DNA of 64,000 bases from Haladaptatus pallidirubidus (GCF_020700235.1 NZ_CP085307.1:496001-560000); one strand, 5' to 3'; positions 16,058-24,818 are shown, counted from the first letter of the stretch. Notes: a model not told the origin generated them from the letters alone. A program made the numbers and translations.

Positions 16058-17593
16058 ATGGTCGACGCACGCGAATACCACGAGCGGACGAATCACTCTC
16101 CCGAGAGTATCCGGAGCGATACGTTCTCGCTAAACCACGCGAACAAGCCACGTCCCTACAAAGTCTACGAGATGTTGTCACAGCGTTCACTGCCAGAATC
16201 GACACGCTCGCCCGACGAACCAGCCTTATCGGCGATCACTACATCGACCGACACTCCGCGTGGTAATGCTCCATCCTCGCTTGATGCCCAAGCCGTCCAC
16301 ACCCTCTGTCACTACGCGACAGGGATCACGAAAGAACTGGAGAAACAGGGCCAACGGATGCGGTTTCGCGCAGCCTCGTGTACGGGAAAGCTCTATCACG
16401 TCGATCTCTATGCTGTCACGGGTGACATCGACGGGCTTGCCCCCGGCGTCTATCACTTCGATCCTGATACTGAATCGTTCGACGTGCTTCGCGAGGGCGA
16501 TTATCGTGGCGTCCTCACCCGAGCGACGGGCAATCACACGGCAGTCTCAGATGCCCCCGTTACGTTCGTTGCCACCTCAGAATGGTGGCGCAACGCCTGG
16601 AAGTACCGCGAGCGAACCTACCGCCACGCGTTCTGGGACTCGGGCACCATTCTCGCGAACCTGTTGGCGGTCGCCCACGGAAACGGTCATCGGGCATCAG
16701 TCGTCACCGGATTCGCAGACTACTTGATTGCTCGACTCCTCGGTGTCGATCCCACAGACGAAGCTCCGCTTGAACTCGTTCCTGTCGGTATCGGTGACCC
16801 CGCTCCAGACCCCATCTCCGTCATGAGTATTGATTCCGAGGAAACGCCACTCTCACAGAATCCCGTCGAGTACCCGCTAGTGGCCGACGCTTGGGGGCAG
16901 AGTACCTTGGCGGACGGCGAGGAAGTGCAGGCGTGGCGTGACCACTTTCAAGATGAGTCAAAGCAAGCGTTCGGACGCCACGATTTAGGTGATGGCGAGT
17001 TGATTTCCCTCGATCCGGTCGATGCCGAGACGGCGTCGAGTCGTCCGGTGTGGTCTACTATCGAACGTCGGGGATCGCTCCGAGAGTACAGCCACGACTC
17101 GATCAGTTCGCGGCTGTTCGCGACGATTCTCGACCGCGCGCTTCGTGGGATACCCATCGACTGTTTCGATGGTGAGCGTATCGACCGGTTGGTCGATTAT
17201 TATTGTCTCGTGCACGCTGTCGAGGACATCCCATCGGGGGCGTATCAGTATCATCCGGACGCACAGACTCTCGAACAACTGGGTGATATCGACCGTCGAA
17301 CTGCGGGGCATCTCGCGCTCGACCAGTCAGTCGTTGGGGACGCCGCGGTGAACGTGTATCTTATGGCGGATATCGACGCCATCGATGAGACGGCCGGGAA
17401 TCGAGGATATCGAGTGGCCCAGCTGGAGGGCGGTATCGGGTTAGGGCGGTTGTATCTCGCGACCTATGCACACCGTGCGCTCGGTGGTCGCGGGTTCACC
17501 TTCTACGACGACCTCGTGACTGACTTCTTCTCGCCTCGAGCGGCAAACCAGACGCCGATGACGCTGTTCGCGTTTGGAAAATCAGCGCGATAG
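16058..17593 (+). CDS. SagB/ThcOx-family protein with two nitroreductase domains
   Basis: A 511-residue protein with two nitroreductase-fold SagB-type domains, about residues 80-250 and 340-508. The first shows RFRAASCTGKLYHVDLYAV and RERTYRHAFWDSGTILANLL; the second RRGSLREYSHDSISSRLFAT and VAQLEGGIGLGRLYLATYAH. SagB enzymes are FMN oxidases that turn azolines into azoles in modified peptides, where they work with a YcaO cyclodehydratase. No YcaO, precursor peptide or transporter is visible here. The double-domain form and solitary location suggest another redox role. The ATG at 16058 is preceded by only short leader. Confidence 0.85.
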   Translation: MVDAREYHERTNHSPESIRSDTFSLNHANKPRPYKVYEMLSQRSLPESTRSPDEPALSAITTSTDTPRGNAPSSLDAQAVHTLCHYATGITKELEKQGQRMRFRAASCTGKLYHVDLYAVTGDIDGLAPGVYHFDPDTESFDVLREGDYRGVLTRATGNHTAVSDAPVTFVATSEWWRNAWKYRERTYRHAFWDSGTILANLLAVAHGNGHRASVVTGFADYLIARLLGVDPTDEAPLELVPVGIGDPAPDPISVMSIDSEETPLSQNPVEYPLVADAWGQSTLADGEEVQAWRDHFQDESKQAFGRHDLGDGELISLDPVDAETASSRPVWSTIERRGSLREYSHDSISSRLFATILDRALRGIPIDCFDGERIDRLVDYYCLVHAVEDIPSGAYQYHPDAQTLEQLGDIDRRTAGHLALDQSVVGDAAVNVYLMADIDAIDETAGNRGYRVAQLEGGIGLGRLYLATYAHRALGGRGFTFYDDLVTDFFSPRAANQTPMTLFAFGKSAR

Positions 17594-17846
17594 CAATAAT
17601 AAGCGCCCAGATTTGCGGTTTATAGGTAATGAGACAGCCTGCTACACCGTAGTAAAAATGGTTAGTATATTTTTCTGCAAGTTAATCGTGATCCTTGTGT
17701 CTACCGAACACGACATACGCAGGTCAAAAGCTGGTCGACTACGTTTTTCCTAGAGTAACAGGATCGAATAATACTTGAAAAGAGAGGTAGCCGGAATATT
17801 TCGCTGCAATATGAACTTATTTCTCCTTTTTCGACAAATTTCAACT

Positions 17847-18281
17847 ATGACCCTCAATCTCTCGATTGGTACGCTGCTAATTCGACTCGCAGTTGGAAGT
17901 ATCATGCTTATTCATGGTATCGGAAAGTTGTTTTCGATCGGCCCAGCCACGATGCCAATGACTCAGTTTACGGGGTTCCTCGCCGGTCTCGGTATTCCAG
18001 CACCATCTGTCGTTGCATGGATCGTTGCACTCGTTGAACTCGTCGGTGGGCTCTGTATTCTAGTGGGTTTCCTCACGCGTTTTGCCGCGTTCGCAGTTGC
18101 GATTAATATGCTCGCTGCGACGCTGCTAGTTCATCTTCCAGAGGGGTTCTCTGATTCAGAGCTCACTATCGTGCTGTGTCTGGCTTCGTTCGCCCTCGTG
18201 TCAATCGGGGCTGGAACACTATCGATCGACGAATTAGTCGTTGATGACCGGTCACGATCGATGCTTCCAGTAGGAGAGTAA
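17847..18281 (+). CDS. DoxX-family membrane protein
   Basis: A 144-residue protein starting at ATG 17847 with four hydrophobic helices. LLIRLAVGSIMLIHGIGKLF is the typical first DoxX helix, followed by FTGFLAGLGIPAP, then VALVELVGGLCILVGFLTRF and AINMLAATLLVHLPEGF. DoxX/DoxD relatives occur in thiosulfate-quinone oxidoreductase and in redox-stress complexes, but most stand-alone members are uncharacterised. It stands alone between SagB and the tRNA remnant. Confidence 0.85.
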   Translation: MTLNLSIGTLLIRLAVGSIMLIHGIGKLFSIGPATMPMTQFTGFLAGLGIPAPSVVAWIVALVELVGGLCILVGFLTRFAAFAVAINMLAATLLVHLPEGFSDSELTIVLCLASFALVSIGAGTLSIDELVVDDRSRSMLPVGE

Positions 18282-18383
18282 TAAGGTTGAGTCCACATTT
18301 TGAATATTGCGTTCGAAACACTGATTCATGTATTATGGCGTGAATCTCATCGTAGTGCCAGTTAGGTGGTACGCTAGAAGGAA

Positions 18384-18457
18384 AGCCTTAGGAAAGATTT
18401 GAACTGTCGCCCAACTCCTTACAAAGGAGTTGCTCTGCTCAGCCTGAGCTACCAGGC
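18384..18457 (-). tRNA. decayed tRNA-Thr (TGT), probably a pseudogene
   Basis: On the minus strand from 18457 the sequence folds as a 74-base tRNA. GCCTGGTAGCTCAGGCTGAG holds the acceptor and D arms, the anticodon stem ACTCC-TTTGTAA-GGAGT is perfect with anticodon TGT (18421-18423), and the T loop is TTCAAAT instead of the normal TTCGAAT. The acceptor pairs only in its outer four positions and the T stem has one mismatch. So the anticodon arm is intact but both ends are damaged. It is best read as a tRNA fragment left by an integrated element. Confidence 0.6.
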
Positions 18458-18555
18458 ACGACTGATATCACTACGCTCCCGACAAAGGCCTTCTCCTTTC
18501 TCTTTGACGCCATCTATGACCAACTGTTATGCCTTATCATCGATATCACGACAGC

Positions 18556-19242
18556 ATGAGTTCGTTTGACGCAGCTCGCGTTGAAACAGTCCTGGTGGAC
18601 TCGTATAGCACACTCGTCGACATGCGTTCGTTAGAGGATGCACTCGCCGAGTATACCGACAAAGCACGAGAAGCTGCTACGATCTGGTTCCAACGATCAA
18701 AGATCTATGGCATCGTTGCCACTCAATTTGAGGAATTCCGTCCTTGTAGAGACAAATATCGTCACTCGCTCAGTTATGCGCTTCAATCGGTGGGTGCATC
18801 CGTTTCTCCAACTGACCAAGAGGAAATCCTCACTGCCCTCGATCGACTGACTGTCTTTGATGACGTGCGCACTGGACTCAAACGTCTCACTGACGATGGC
18901 TATGATGTCTACGTGCTCTCGAATGGTGATCTCGATATGCTTGCAACGTTAGTTGACCACACCGAAATTGATGACATCATTTCGGGAACGATCAGTGCCT
19001 CGGAGATTGGACTCTACAAACCAGACCAACGATTGTATCGACATGCCGCTGTCCGAACGAAGACTCCTATCACCAGACTTGCGCATGTAACTGCCTCATG
19101 GAATGATGTGCATGGTGCTTTGCAATCCGGAATGCAAGGAGTATGGCTCAATCGAACAGGGACTGAGTGGGAAGCGTTTTTGGATGAGCCACATCTAACC
19201 GTCGAAAGTCTCCACGAGTTTGGTGATCTGCTCGATGTATAG
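18556..19242 (+). CDS. HAD-family haloacid dehalogenase type II
   Basis: A 228-residue protein from ATG 18556. It shows all four HAD motifs: the nucleophile aspartate in VETVLVDSYSTLVDMRS, the serine in VYVLSNGD, the lysine in ASEIGLYKPDQRLYRHA, and an acidic end motif in VTASWNDVHGALQSGMQGVW. This is the layout of (S)-2-haloacid dehalogenases, which hydrolyse 2-halocarboxylic acids; many relatives act on other substrates. Motif I has Ser where Gly is common (D-x-Y-[GS]-T-L). It lies close to the tRNA remnant and stands alone. Confidence 0.85.
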   Translation: MSSFDAARVETVLVDSYSTLVDMRSLEDALAEYTDKAREAATIWFQRSKIYGIVATQFEEFRPCRDKYRHSLSYALQSVGASVSPTDQEEILTALDRLTVFDDVRTGLKRLTDDGYDVYVLSNGDLDMLATLVDHTEIDDIISGTISASEIGLYKPDQRLYRHAAVRTKTPITRLAHVTASWNDVHGALQSGMQGVWLNRTGTEWEAFLDEPHLTVESLHEFGDLLDV

Positions 19243-19459
19243 TTTAACAGTTGGAGAATCGGGGTAAGGTGTCAATCGATTTTTGACCCTTCATTTTCTC
19301 CTTACTTGCTCACTTGCGAACGGTATGCAGAAGATCTCCTTGACCGTGATTTCTTAGGTCGGACCCTTCCTCAAAGGACTCCCAAATCAGTGGGACGTAT
19401 TTATCATATCGAAGAATTTTCAAAACCATTTTTTACCGTACCTATCTGCTACAGTAGAG

Positions 19460-19624
19460 ATGACTGAAAACGCGCCCAGAAATGTTACCGGTTCCATTCG
19501 TCATCAAGGAAAGGAGATCGATGATCCGGCATGGATTCCTGAATTCCTCGCCGAGCAGGAAACGGGTGTGCTCGGTCTCATAGATAACGACATCCCTCAT
19601 CTTGTGATACAACTCTTCATCTAA
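19460..19624 (+). pseudogene. pyridoxamine-phosphate-oxidase-like flavin protein, N-terminal fragment
   Basis: A 54-codon frame: MTENAPRNVTGSIRHQGKEI, DDPAWIPEFLAEQETGVLGL and IDNDIPHLVIQLFI, then TAA. This matches the first strands of haloarchaeal PNPOx-like flavin proteins, normally about 180 residues. The frame breaks exactly where a serpin C-terminal piece begins (19626), so this is a deletion or recombination scar joining two unrelated genes. Confidence 0.55.
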
Positions 19625-19625
19625 A

Positions 19626-19946
19626 CTCAAGAAGACGCTTGCAAAGCTCGGGATATCGATTGCGTTCTCAGACGCTGCTGACTTCAGCGGAATGACCTAC
19701 CTCGAAAAGACTGGCGAAAGACTGCAAATCGATGATGTACTCCACAAGAGCTACGTCGCTGTTGATGAAGCGGGAACTGAGGCGGCGGCCGCTACTGCTG
19801 TCGAGGTACGAGCGTCATCAGCAGCGCTCAATTCATTCAAGATGACTGTCGATCGACCGTTCTACTTTTTGATCCGACATTGACCGACCGGCACCATGCT
19901 CTTCCTTGGTCGTGTTACCGATGCGAATGTCGCTCAATCTGACTGA
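19626..19946 (+). pseudogene. serpin, C-terminal fragment with a stop
   Basis: The frame reads LKKTLAKLGISIAFSDAADF, SGMTYLEKTGERLQIDDVLH and KSYVAVDEAGTEAAAATAVE, then FKMTVDRPFYFLIRH, a TGA, and PTGTMLFLGRVTDAN. GTEAAAATAVE is the flexible hinge of the reactive loop of inhibitory serpins, and the last part is their final strand pair. The first 250 or so residues are missing, and a stop replaces a residue near the end. Haloarchaeal serpins are rare but known. This copy is dead. Confidence 0.7.
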
Positions 19947-19993
19947 CCGCATAAGATTGACAATTCGCGAGAGCGTCCAAGATAGTTATCCCG

Positions 19994-20794
19994 TTACTGA
20001 TTCCACGGCGCATTGTCGGGATCAACGATGCGTTCTTCGCGCTCGATACCGTCAATCGCCTCTATGTCGTCATCGTCCAAGTCGATTTTTCGCGCTTCAA
20101 TATTGTCCTGCAAGTGCTCTTTCGTTGCTGTCTTTGGGATGGCAACGACGTTTTCTTTCGCTTTCAGCCATGCGAGCGAGACCTGATACGGTGTGGCATC
20201 GTGCTTTTCAGCGATATCTTGAATCGTATCCACTTCAGTCACCTTTCCCCGGGCAACTGGTGAATAAGCGACGAGCCAATGGTCGTGCTCGCGGGCATAT
20301 TTCTGTAACTCTTCCTGCTGGAGCAGCGGATGCATCTCTACCTGGTGAGCGAATATTGGTGCGTCGAGGGTCTTACGCGCCTCGTTGAGTTGCTCTGGCG
20401 TGAAGTTGCTCACTCCAACGTGATCGATCGTCCCGTTGTCGTACAATTTGTCAAACGCTGGTAGCGTATCCGCAGCCTCGTAGGTGTTTCGCGGCCAATG
20501 AACATACAGTAGATCCAGTTTGTCTACATCCAGTTTGTCGAGGCTCTCTTCTGTGCTGGAGAGCACATCCTCATACGATAGTTTGTCGTCCCAGACCTTC
20601 GTCGCCAGGAATACATCCTTGCGGTCGACGTCTGCTTGGCTGATACCATTGCCAACAGGTACTTCGTTGTTGTATTCTTGAGCGGTGTCGACGTGGCGAT
20701 ACCCCATTTCCAATGCGGTAGCAACGACGTCTGTACAGTGCTCGGAGTCTGTGTTATTATATGTGCCAAGTCCGATTGGCGGCAGGTCGTCCAT
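19994..20794 (-). CDS. aldo/keto reductase
   Basis: A 266-residue AKR with the full catalytic tetrad: Asp and Tyr in GYRHVDTAQEYNNE (about residues 31-44), Lys in DVFLATKVWDDK (near 66), and His in LDLLYVHWPRN (near 100). The nucleotide-binding end is IPKTATKEHLQDNIEARKID. It resembles the 2,5-diketo-gluconate reductase group, NADPH-dependent enzymes reducing aldehydes and ketones. Length is complete. The start at 20794 (MDDLPPIGLGTYNNTD) matches family starts. Confidence 0.9.
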   Translation of the reverse strand: MDDLPPIGLGTYNNTDSEHCTDVVATALEMGYRHVDTAQEYNNEVPVGNGISQADVDRKDVFLATKVWDDKLSYEDVLSSTEESLDKLDVDKLDLLYVHWPRNTYEAADTLPAFDKLYDNGTIDHVGVSNFTPEQLNEARKTLDAPIFAHQVEMHPLLQQEELQKYAREHDHWLVAYSPVARGKVTEVDTIQDIAEKHDATPYQVSLAWLKAKENVVAIPKTATKEHLQDNIEARKIDLDDDDIEAIDGIEREERIVDPDNAPWNQ

Positions 20795-21035
20795 ACAGAG
20801 ATATGTGCTAGGTCATTTGTGAATTATGTGGCCGAGTCTTTTTATTCGAATCACGTTACTATATTGAAATCAATTGCTTTTTTCGAACATCCGAATACTC
20901 TTTGACGAAAATACTACCTCACCTACTGTTTAAACCGTTTACGAGAATTTTGGTCTATTGTTTTCCGTTCAAACTTGTAGCAAACGTCATTAGCGAATTA
21001 ATAGTAATACTGGTATCCTCGAGACACAACGATGC

Positions 21036-21566
21036 ATGTCGAAACTCAATCGACGACAATTTCTCCGAAACGCAACTACAGTGGTCGGTACGGGTACAGT
21101 AGCGGCCACAGCCGTGACGAGCCAAGCAACCGCTCGATCGACTCAGGAGTTCGAGGAAACGGTCGAACAAGAGATCCACGATCGAATTAATGGCATCCGA
21201 ACCGAGCGGGGATTACCATCACTTGGACACGGTGATAATCTCGAACGGGTCGCTGAGTACCACAGTCAAGATATGATCGACAGGGACTATTTTGCTCATA
21301 CCGCTCCGGATGGTGAGACTGTGGGCGATCGCTACCACAAGTATGACATCTCGTGTCAAGCGTGGGGCGAGAATATTCTCTACAACTACGCCAGTGACGA
21401 ATCACCGACGAAAGCAGCAGAAAGAAGCGTTGAGCAGTGGATGCAAAGCGATGGCCATCGGCAAAATATCTTATCTGAAAAGTGGGCTATCGAAGGCATT
21501 GGTGTCCAAGTTGGACCTGACGGCCGCCTGTATGTGACACAAAACTTCGGCGCACGGTGTCAATAA
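21036..21566 (+). CDS. Tat-exported CAP-domain (SCP/PR1-like) protein
   Basis: A 176-residue protein with a twin-arginine signal: NRRQFLRNATTVVGTGTVAA near the N-terminus, followed by Ala-rich sequence to about residue 34. The rest is a CAP domain: IHDRINGIRTERGLPSLGHG, AHTAPDGETVGDRYHKYD, GENILYNY and DGHRQNILSEKWAIEGIGVQ. The His and Glu residues of the CAP cavity are present. CAP proteins are secreted and of diverse function; archaeal roles are unknown. It would fold before export across the membrane. Confidence 0.85.
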   Translation: MSKLNRRQFLRNATTVVGTGTVAATAVTSQATARSTQEFEETVEQEIHDRINGIRTERGLPSLGHGDNLERVAEYHSQDMIDRDYFAHTAPDGETVGDRYHKYDISCQAWGENILYNYASDESPTKAAERSVEQWMQSDGHRQNILSEKWAIEGIGVQVGPDGRLYVTQNFGARCQ

Positions 21567-21622
21567 CAGAGATACCATACCGACCAGAACAAATTAATAA
21601 AATCAGGCGACGAACCTGTCTC

Positions 21623-21769
21623 CTACAATTTCGGTTCCTCTGCCGAACTAACCCGACCTCGTAACGCTTGCAGATCTTCTAGGGTAAACAGGCCGTCGTT
21701 CTTCAACAACCATAACACGAAGGTCGAAATGGAAGGTAGCAAGATACTGCCAACCAACGAAGATAGCAT
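21623..21769 (-). CDS. short membrane-anchored protein or C-terminal remnant
   Basis: A 48-residue frame from ATG 21769: MLSSLVGSILLPSISTFVLW, then LLKNDGLFTLEDLQALRGRV and SSAEEPKL. One hydrophobic helix is followed by a charged tail. Codon use looks real, but there is no context, and it may be the tail of a longer lost gene, since the same frame continues upstream for a few codons before the ATG. Confidence 0.3.
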   Translation of the reverse strand: MLSSLVGSILLPSISTFVLWLLKNDGLFTLEDLQALRGRVSSAEEPKL

Positions 21770-21835
21770 TGCGCTAACGATTTGTACTGTCTATCACAGG
21801 TACGAAGGCAGCGACCGACGATGCTCCGAAGAGAT

Positions 21836-22234
21836 TTATCGGTACTCTTCGACGTCAATCACATTCTGCGTCTCTTCGTGAGTCAAGTCGCCATCCCCTG
21901 AAACCACTGGTGCATTCAGTTCACGGCCAACAGCAGCAATAAGTGCATCAGGTCCGTCAAGATAGGGACCACCGGGTGCAATCTCATTTGCAATTTTTCC
22001 TGCAGTGACCGCTGTCCGCTCGTCGGTAACATATACTTCACCCCACGAGAGATCAGCACGCACACCGTCTACGTCACCATCCGGAAGGTTGCCTGCTCCG
22101 ACCACCACCTCGGCATACGCAACGAGAGGAATGATCCACTGCTCCTCGGCACCGCCTGCTTCCTTGTAGAACGTTTTGGTAGACTCAACACCTGCGAGAT
22201 AGTCGATAAGAAATGATGTGTCGAGAATCTTCAC
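21836..22234 (-). CDS. vapC: VapC-type PIN-domain toxin
   Basis: A 132-residue PIN protein. MKILDTSFLIDYLAG carries the first conserved Asp (residue 5), followed by the acidic pattern at about 42 (YAEVVVG), PYLDGPDALIAAVGRELNAP near 91-110, and GDGDLTH near 115. These acidic residues bind the metal for RNA cleavage. It follows the antitoxin gene with a four-base ATGA overlap (22231-22234), the normal order and coupling of VapBC modules. Confidence 0.85.
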   Translation of the reverse strand: MKILDTSFLIDYLAGVESTKTFYKEAGGAEEQWIIPLVAYAEVVVGAGNLPDGDVDGVRADLSWGEVYVTDERTAVTAGKIANEIAPGGPYLDGPDALIAAVGRELNAPVVSGDGDLTHEETQNVIDVEEYR

Positions 22235-22476
22235 GCATCGCCTCTACCGAGTCGGTGCATCCGTGCCTTTCGCTTTTCTTTACCCTGTTTGCGACCCTCA
22301 CGGACGCGTTCTGCCTCTTCGTCCGACCAACGACCAAATCCATTAACGAAATCGCCGCGGTCATCGCCGAGCATACGCTCAAGAACGTCGTTGAAACTCT
22401 CGCCCTCTCGTTTCCGGCGTTCTAACTCCCGCTTCACCGTATCGCTAACGCGAATTTGATCGTTTGCGGTGCCCAT
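22231..22476 (-). CDS. vapB: VapB-type antitoxin
   Basis: An 81-residue, highly charged protein: DQIRVSDTVKRELERRKREG, then SFNDVLERMLGDDRGDFVNG and FGRWSDEEAERVREGRKQGK. The N-terminal part has the ribbon-helix-helix-like pattern of the haloarchaeal VapB group, with the S-F-N-D-V-L segment being characteristic. It overlaps the downstream toxin by four bases, so both are made together. Antitoxins of this type bind the toxin and their own promoter. Confidence 0.8.
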   Translation of the reverse strand: MGTANDQIRVSDTVKRELERRKREGESFNDVLERMLGDDRGDFVNGFGRWSDEEAERVREGRKQGKEKRKARMHRLGRGDA

Positions 22477-22799
22477 CGTACGTTGACATTCGTGTTGACT
22501 CTACTTCGTCTTTGTGTTCGTGTGACCCGATTCGGACTCCTGCAATGTTTCACCGGTTGATGCGCGGTTGGCTGTTCAATCCCAAGTGTATCCGCTACCC
22601 ACCGAGCAGGTACAGCGGGCAACTCCGACTCCTTGATCGCCACAAGAACATCCTCATCTCGTTTCCTCTGTATACTGGCCGCGAGTATCGCGCTTTTTCA
22701 CGCCAATTACAGTAACCCGCTATTCTCTTCTCGCGTAATATACGATACAATTCTTGGCTCTCCAGCTACAACTGACTGGTCGTGTGGTGTATCGCTCCC
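22477..22799. other. gene-free stretch with possible TnpB decay
   Basis: About 320 bases between the VapB start and the TnpB remnant. Several stops break every frame. It may be the decayed body of the insertion sequence whose end follows, but I cannot recognise protein motifs in it. Confidence 0.3.
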
Positions 22800-22890
22800 T
22801 ATGGACGCTGTTGTGTCTGCAAAGCGCGTTGTGGAAACAGGAAGCCCCGTCCTCACCGCGCGAAGCGCGTAGGGCGGTGTAGTCCATTCA
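22800..22890 (+). mobile_element. IS200/IS605-type (TnpB) right-end remnant
   Basis: The plus strand encodes VSAKRVVETGSPVLTARSA before a stop at 22870, which is the usual C-terminal tail of haloarchaeal TnpB proteins. The DNA then shows the element-end hairpin: CGCGCGAAGCGCG inside gccccgtcctca...gtagggcggtgtag. In active elements this region also encodes the guide-RNA scaffold. The TnpB body is missing, so this is an inactive end. Confidence 0.55.
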
Positions 22891-23027
22891 TATGAGCGTG
22901 TGCTTTTGTACGACGATGCAGATGGTCGCGCTAAATCGGCCCTTGTGAGGCGTCAAGTCGCTGGTCTCTCTACGGGGATAGAGCGCCAATGCTTACTTCT
23001 CAGTTGTATATTTTCTCGAGTATCTAC

Positions 23028-23651
23028 TTACGTATCGTCATCGAACCTATCAGCGACGAGAACGCCCACTTGATCGTGTACGCGCTCAACCGCCGTCACC
23101 ACGAATCCGACGTCGGTAAGTACGTCAACGAGCATTCCAACAGTTGCCGCATCGACCCCATGACCGAACAACGGTTCTTCCGGGTCGGGCGAGCTAAAGA
23201 ACATCGCGTCACCGAGGACGAATCGGCGCGGGCTGAGATCGACGATGGCCTCGATGGCCTCACGTTTCTCTTCGTCGGGTAGGTGGTGCAGACTGAAGTT
23301 CGAGACAACGATGTCCACCTCGCCGCTATATTGTGGGTCACGGAACTCACCATAGCCGAACTCTATGTTATCGATACCGCTGTCAGCTGCCTTCACTTGC
23401 GCCTGTTCTAACATCCCCTCGCTGATGTCGCGACCGGCGACGTGTTCAGCGTTTCCAGCGAGTGCGAGTGCGATCAGGCCCGTACCTGTTCCAAGATCGA
23501 GCACCACGTCGTCGGGACGCGGGTCTGCGTGGTCGATGACGAGCGAGGCGCACGCATTGTATACCGGCTTCTCCTCGCTGTCGTGCTTATCGTCATAGCG
23601 ATGGGCTATCTTCGAGAAGCGTTCCGCGAGATCCTCAAGCGTTCTGTCCAT
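23028..23651 (-). CDS. class I SAM-dependent methyltransferase
   Basis: A 207-residue methyltransferase. Motif I is VVLDLGTGTGLIALALAG (about residues 48-65) and the acidic end of strand 2 is VAGRDISEGMLEQA. IVVSNFSLHHLPDEEKREAI is the post-II/motif IV region. Substrate is unknown. It starts two bases after the stop of the FAD oxidoreductase gene upstream, so the pair is one operon. Such pairs with thioredoxin-reductase-like proteins occur in bacteria and haloarchaea and suggest a detoxification role. Confidence 0.85.
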   Translation of the reverse strand: MDRTLEDLAERFSKIAHRYDDKHDSEEKPVYNACASLVIDHADPRPDDVVLDLGTGTGLIALALAGNAEHVAGRDISEGMLEQAQVKAADSGIDNIEFGYGEFRDPQYSGEVDIVVSNFSLHHLPDEEKREAIEAIVDLSPRRFVLGDAMFFSSPDPEEPLFGHGVDAATVGMLVDVLTDVGFVVTAVERVHDQVGVLVADRFDDDT

Positions 23652-23653
23652 GT

Positions 23654-24598
23654 TTACCGCCCTTCCTCAAATGTTTCTTTGGAGAGCTCCATATTAACGG
23701 TCGCACCAACCTCTGTTCCGTCGCCGACAGCAGTCGCTATTGATTGAGAAGAGCCGCTTGCGGCGTCGCCTGCGACGAATACCCCATCGACCGATGTGAA
23801 TCCAGTACCGTGTTGTGACCGTTTTGTTTCGACGAGCCCAGCTTGGTTCACCTGGAGGCCAAGCTGTTCAGAAAGTTCGCTGTGCTGCTCTATCGGTGGA
23901 GGGTAGAAGAGAGCCTGGCGGGCTACGTCGCGACCATCTACGAGTGAAACGCTTTCAAGCCCGTCTTCGGAGCTGTTGAGTGCGCTGATCGGTTCGTCTT
24001 CAATCACGATCCCTCGGTCGACGAACGCTGCTCGAGTTTCCTTATCAAAGACGTCCCGCCCGTCGGTGAATACAACGAGATCCTCACTCAGATTGTAGAT
24101 AAGTTTGGCATATTCGAGCCCCTCTGGAGCCTTGATAAAGACTCCAAGCTGTTCACCACGAACTTCGTAGCCGTGACAGTAGGGACAGTGATGTACGCCG
24201 CTCCCCCACAACTCCTCGAATCCGTCGGTATCGGGTAGCACGTCACTGACACCAGTCGCTAGAACGACCTTCCGACTCGTGACCGTTTCGCCGGTATCAA
24301 GTGTGTTCGTGAATCCGTCTTCGTCTTTGGAGACATTCGTCACCTGCGAATCTCGGAACTCGCCGCCGTATCTCGCCACTTCTTCACGACCGAGGCGGCG
24401 GAGTTCATGTGGAGCGATGCCATCTCGCGTTAGATACCCGTGGGATTCGGCTGCTGGACCATTGCGAGGCTCGTCGCTATCGCAGACCAGAACGCTCCGG
24501 AGTGAGCGTCCTAACTGGAGTGCGACACTCAAGCCCGCAGGCCCGCCGCCGATGATGAGAACATCGTAATCCAAACCGTCGCCATCAGATGTTTGCAT
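23654..24598 (-). CDS. NAD(P)/FAD-dependent oxidoreductase, thioredoxin-reductase-like
   Basis: A 314-residue flavoprotein from ATG 24598. The FAD motif is DVLIIGGGPAGLSVALQLGR, the redox-type motif is HHCPYCHGYE (CPYC near residue 136), and the final FAD motif is VDGVFVAGDAASGS. The second dinucleotide-binding motif is weak: GEQLGVFIKAPEG lacks the usual GxGxxA, as in ferredoxin- or otherwise NADPH-independent relatives. CPYC/CxxC proteins of this kind reduce disulfides. It heads the operon with the methyltransferase and diverges from the HTH gene at 24819. Confidence 0.85.
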   Translation of the reverse strand: MQTSDGDGLDYDVLIIGGGPAGLSVALQLGRSLRSVLVCDSDEPRNGPAAESHGYLTRDGIAPHELRRLGREEVARYGGEFRDSQVTNVSKDEDGFTNTLDTGETVTSRKVVLATGVSDVLPDTDGFEELWGSGVHHCPYCHGYEVRGEQLGVFIKAPEGLEYAKLIYNLSEDLVVFTDGRDVFDKETRAAFVDRGIVIEDEPISALNSSEDGLESVSLVDGRDVARQALFYPPPIEQHSELSEQLGLQVNQAGLVETKRSQHGTGFTSVDGVFVAGDAASGSSQSIATAVGDGTEVGATVNMELSKETFEEGR

Positions 24599-24818
24599 AG
24601 CTAGTGCAATGAGGATATCAAACATAAGGTTGTCGCTGCCAGAGACGAGTACTACCAAATGACCTAAAATGCAGGATTTTCGGGTATACAGCTGCCGAAT
24701 ACTTCCTATTCAAATTCGAACTGTACTTTATAGAACCACAATAGGATTGCGGAGATGCGTACAAGTATGCAATTAGAATGCAATCTTTATCTGGCAGCAG
24801 CGCCAAGTGCCGATAACA

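Noticed and set aside
16058..17593. A thiazole/oxazole-modified peptide cluster around the SagB-type gene.
   Set aside because: No YcaO protein, precursor peptide or transporter is nearby; the closest genes are DoxX and pseudogenes.
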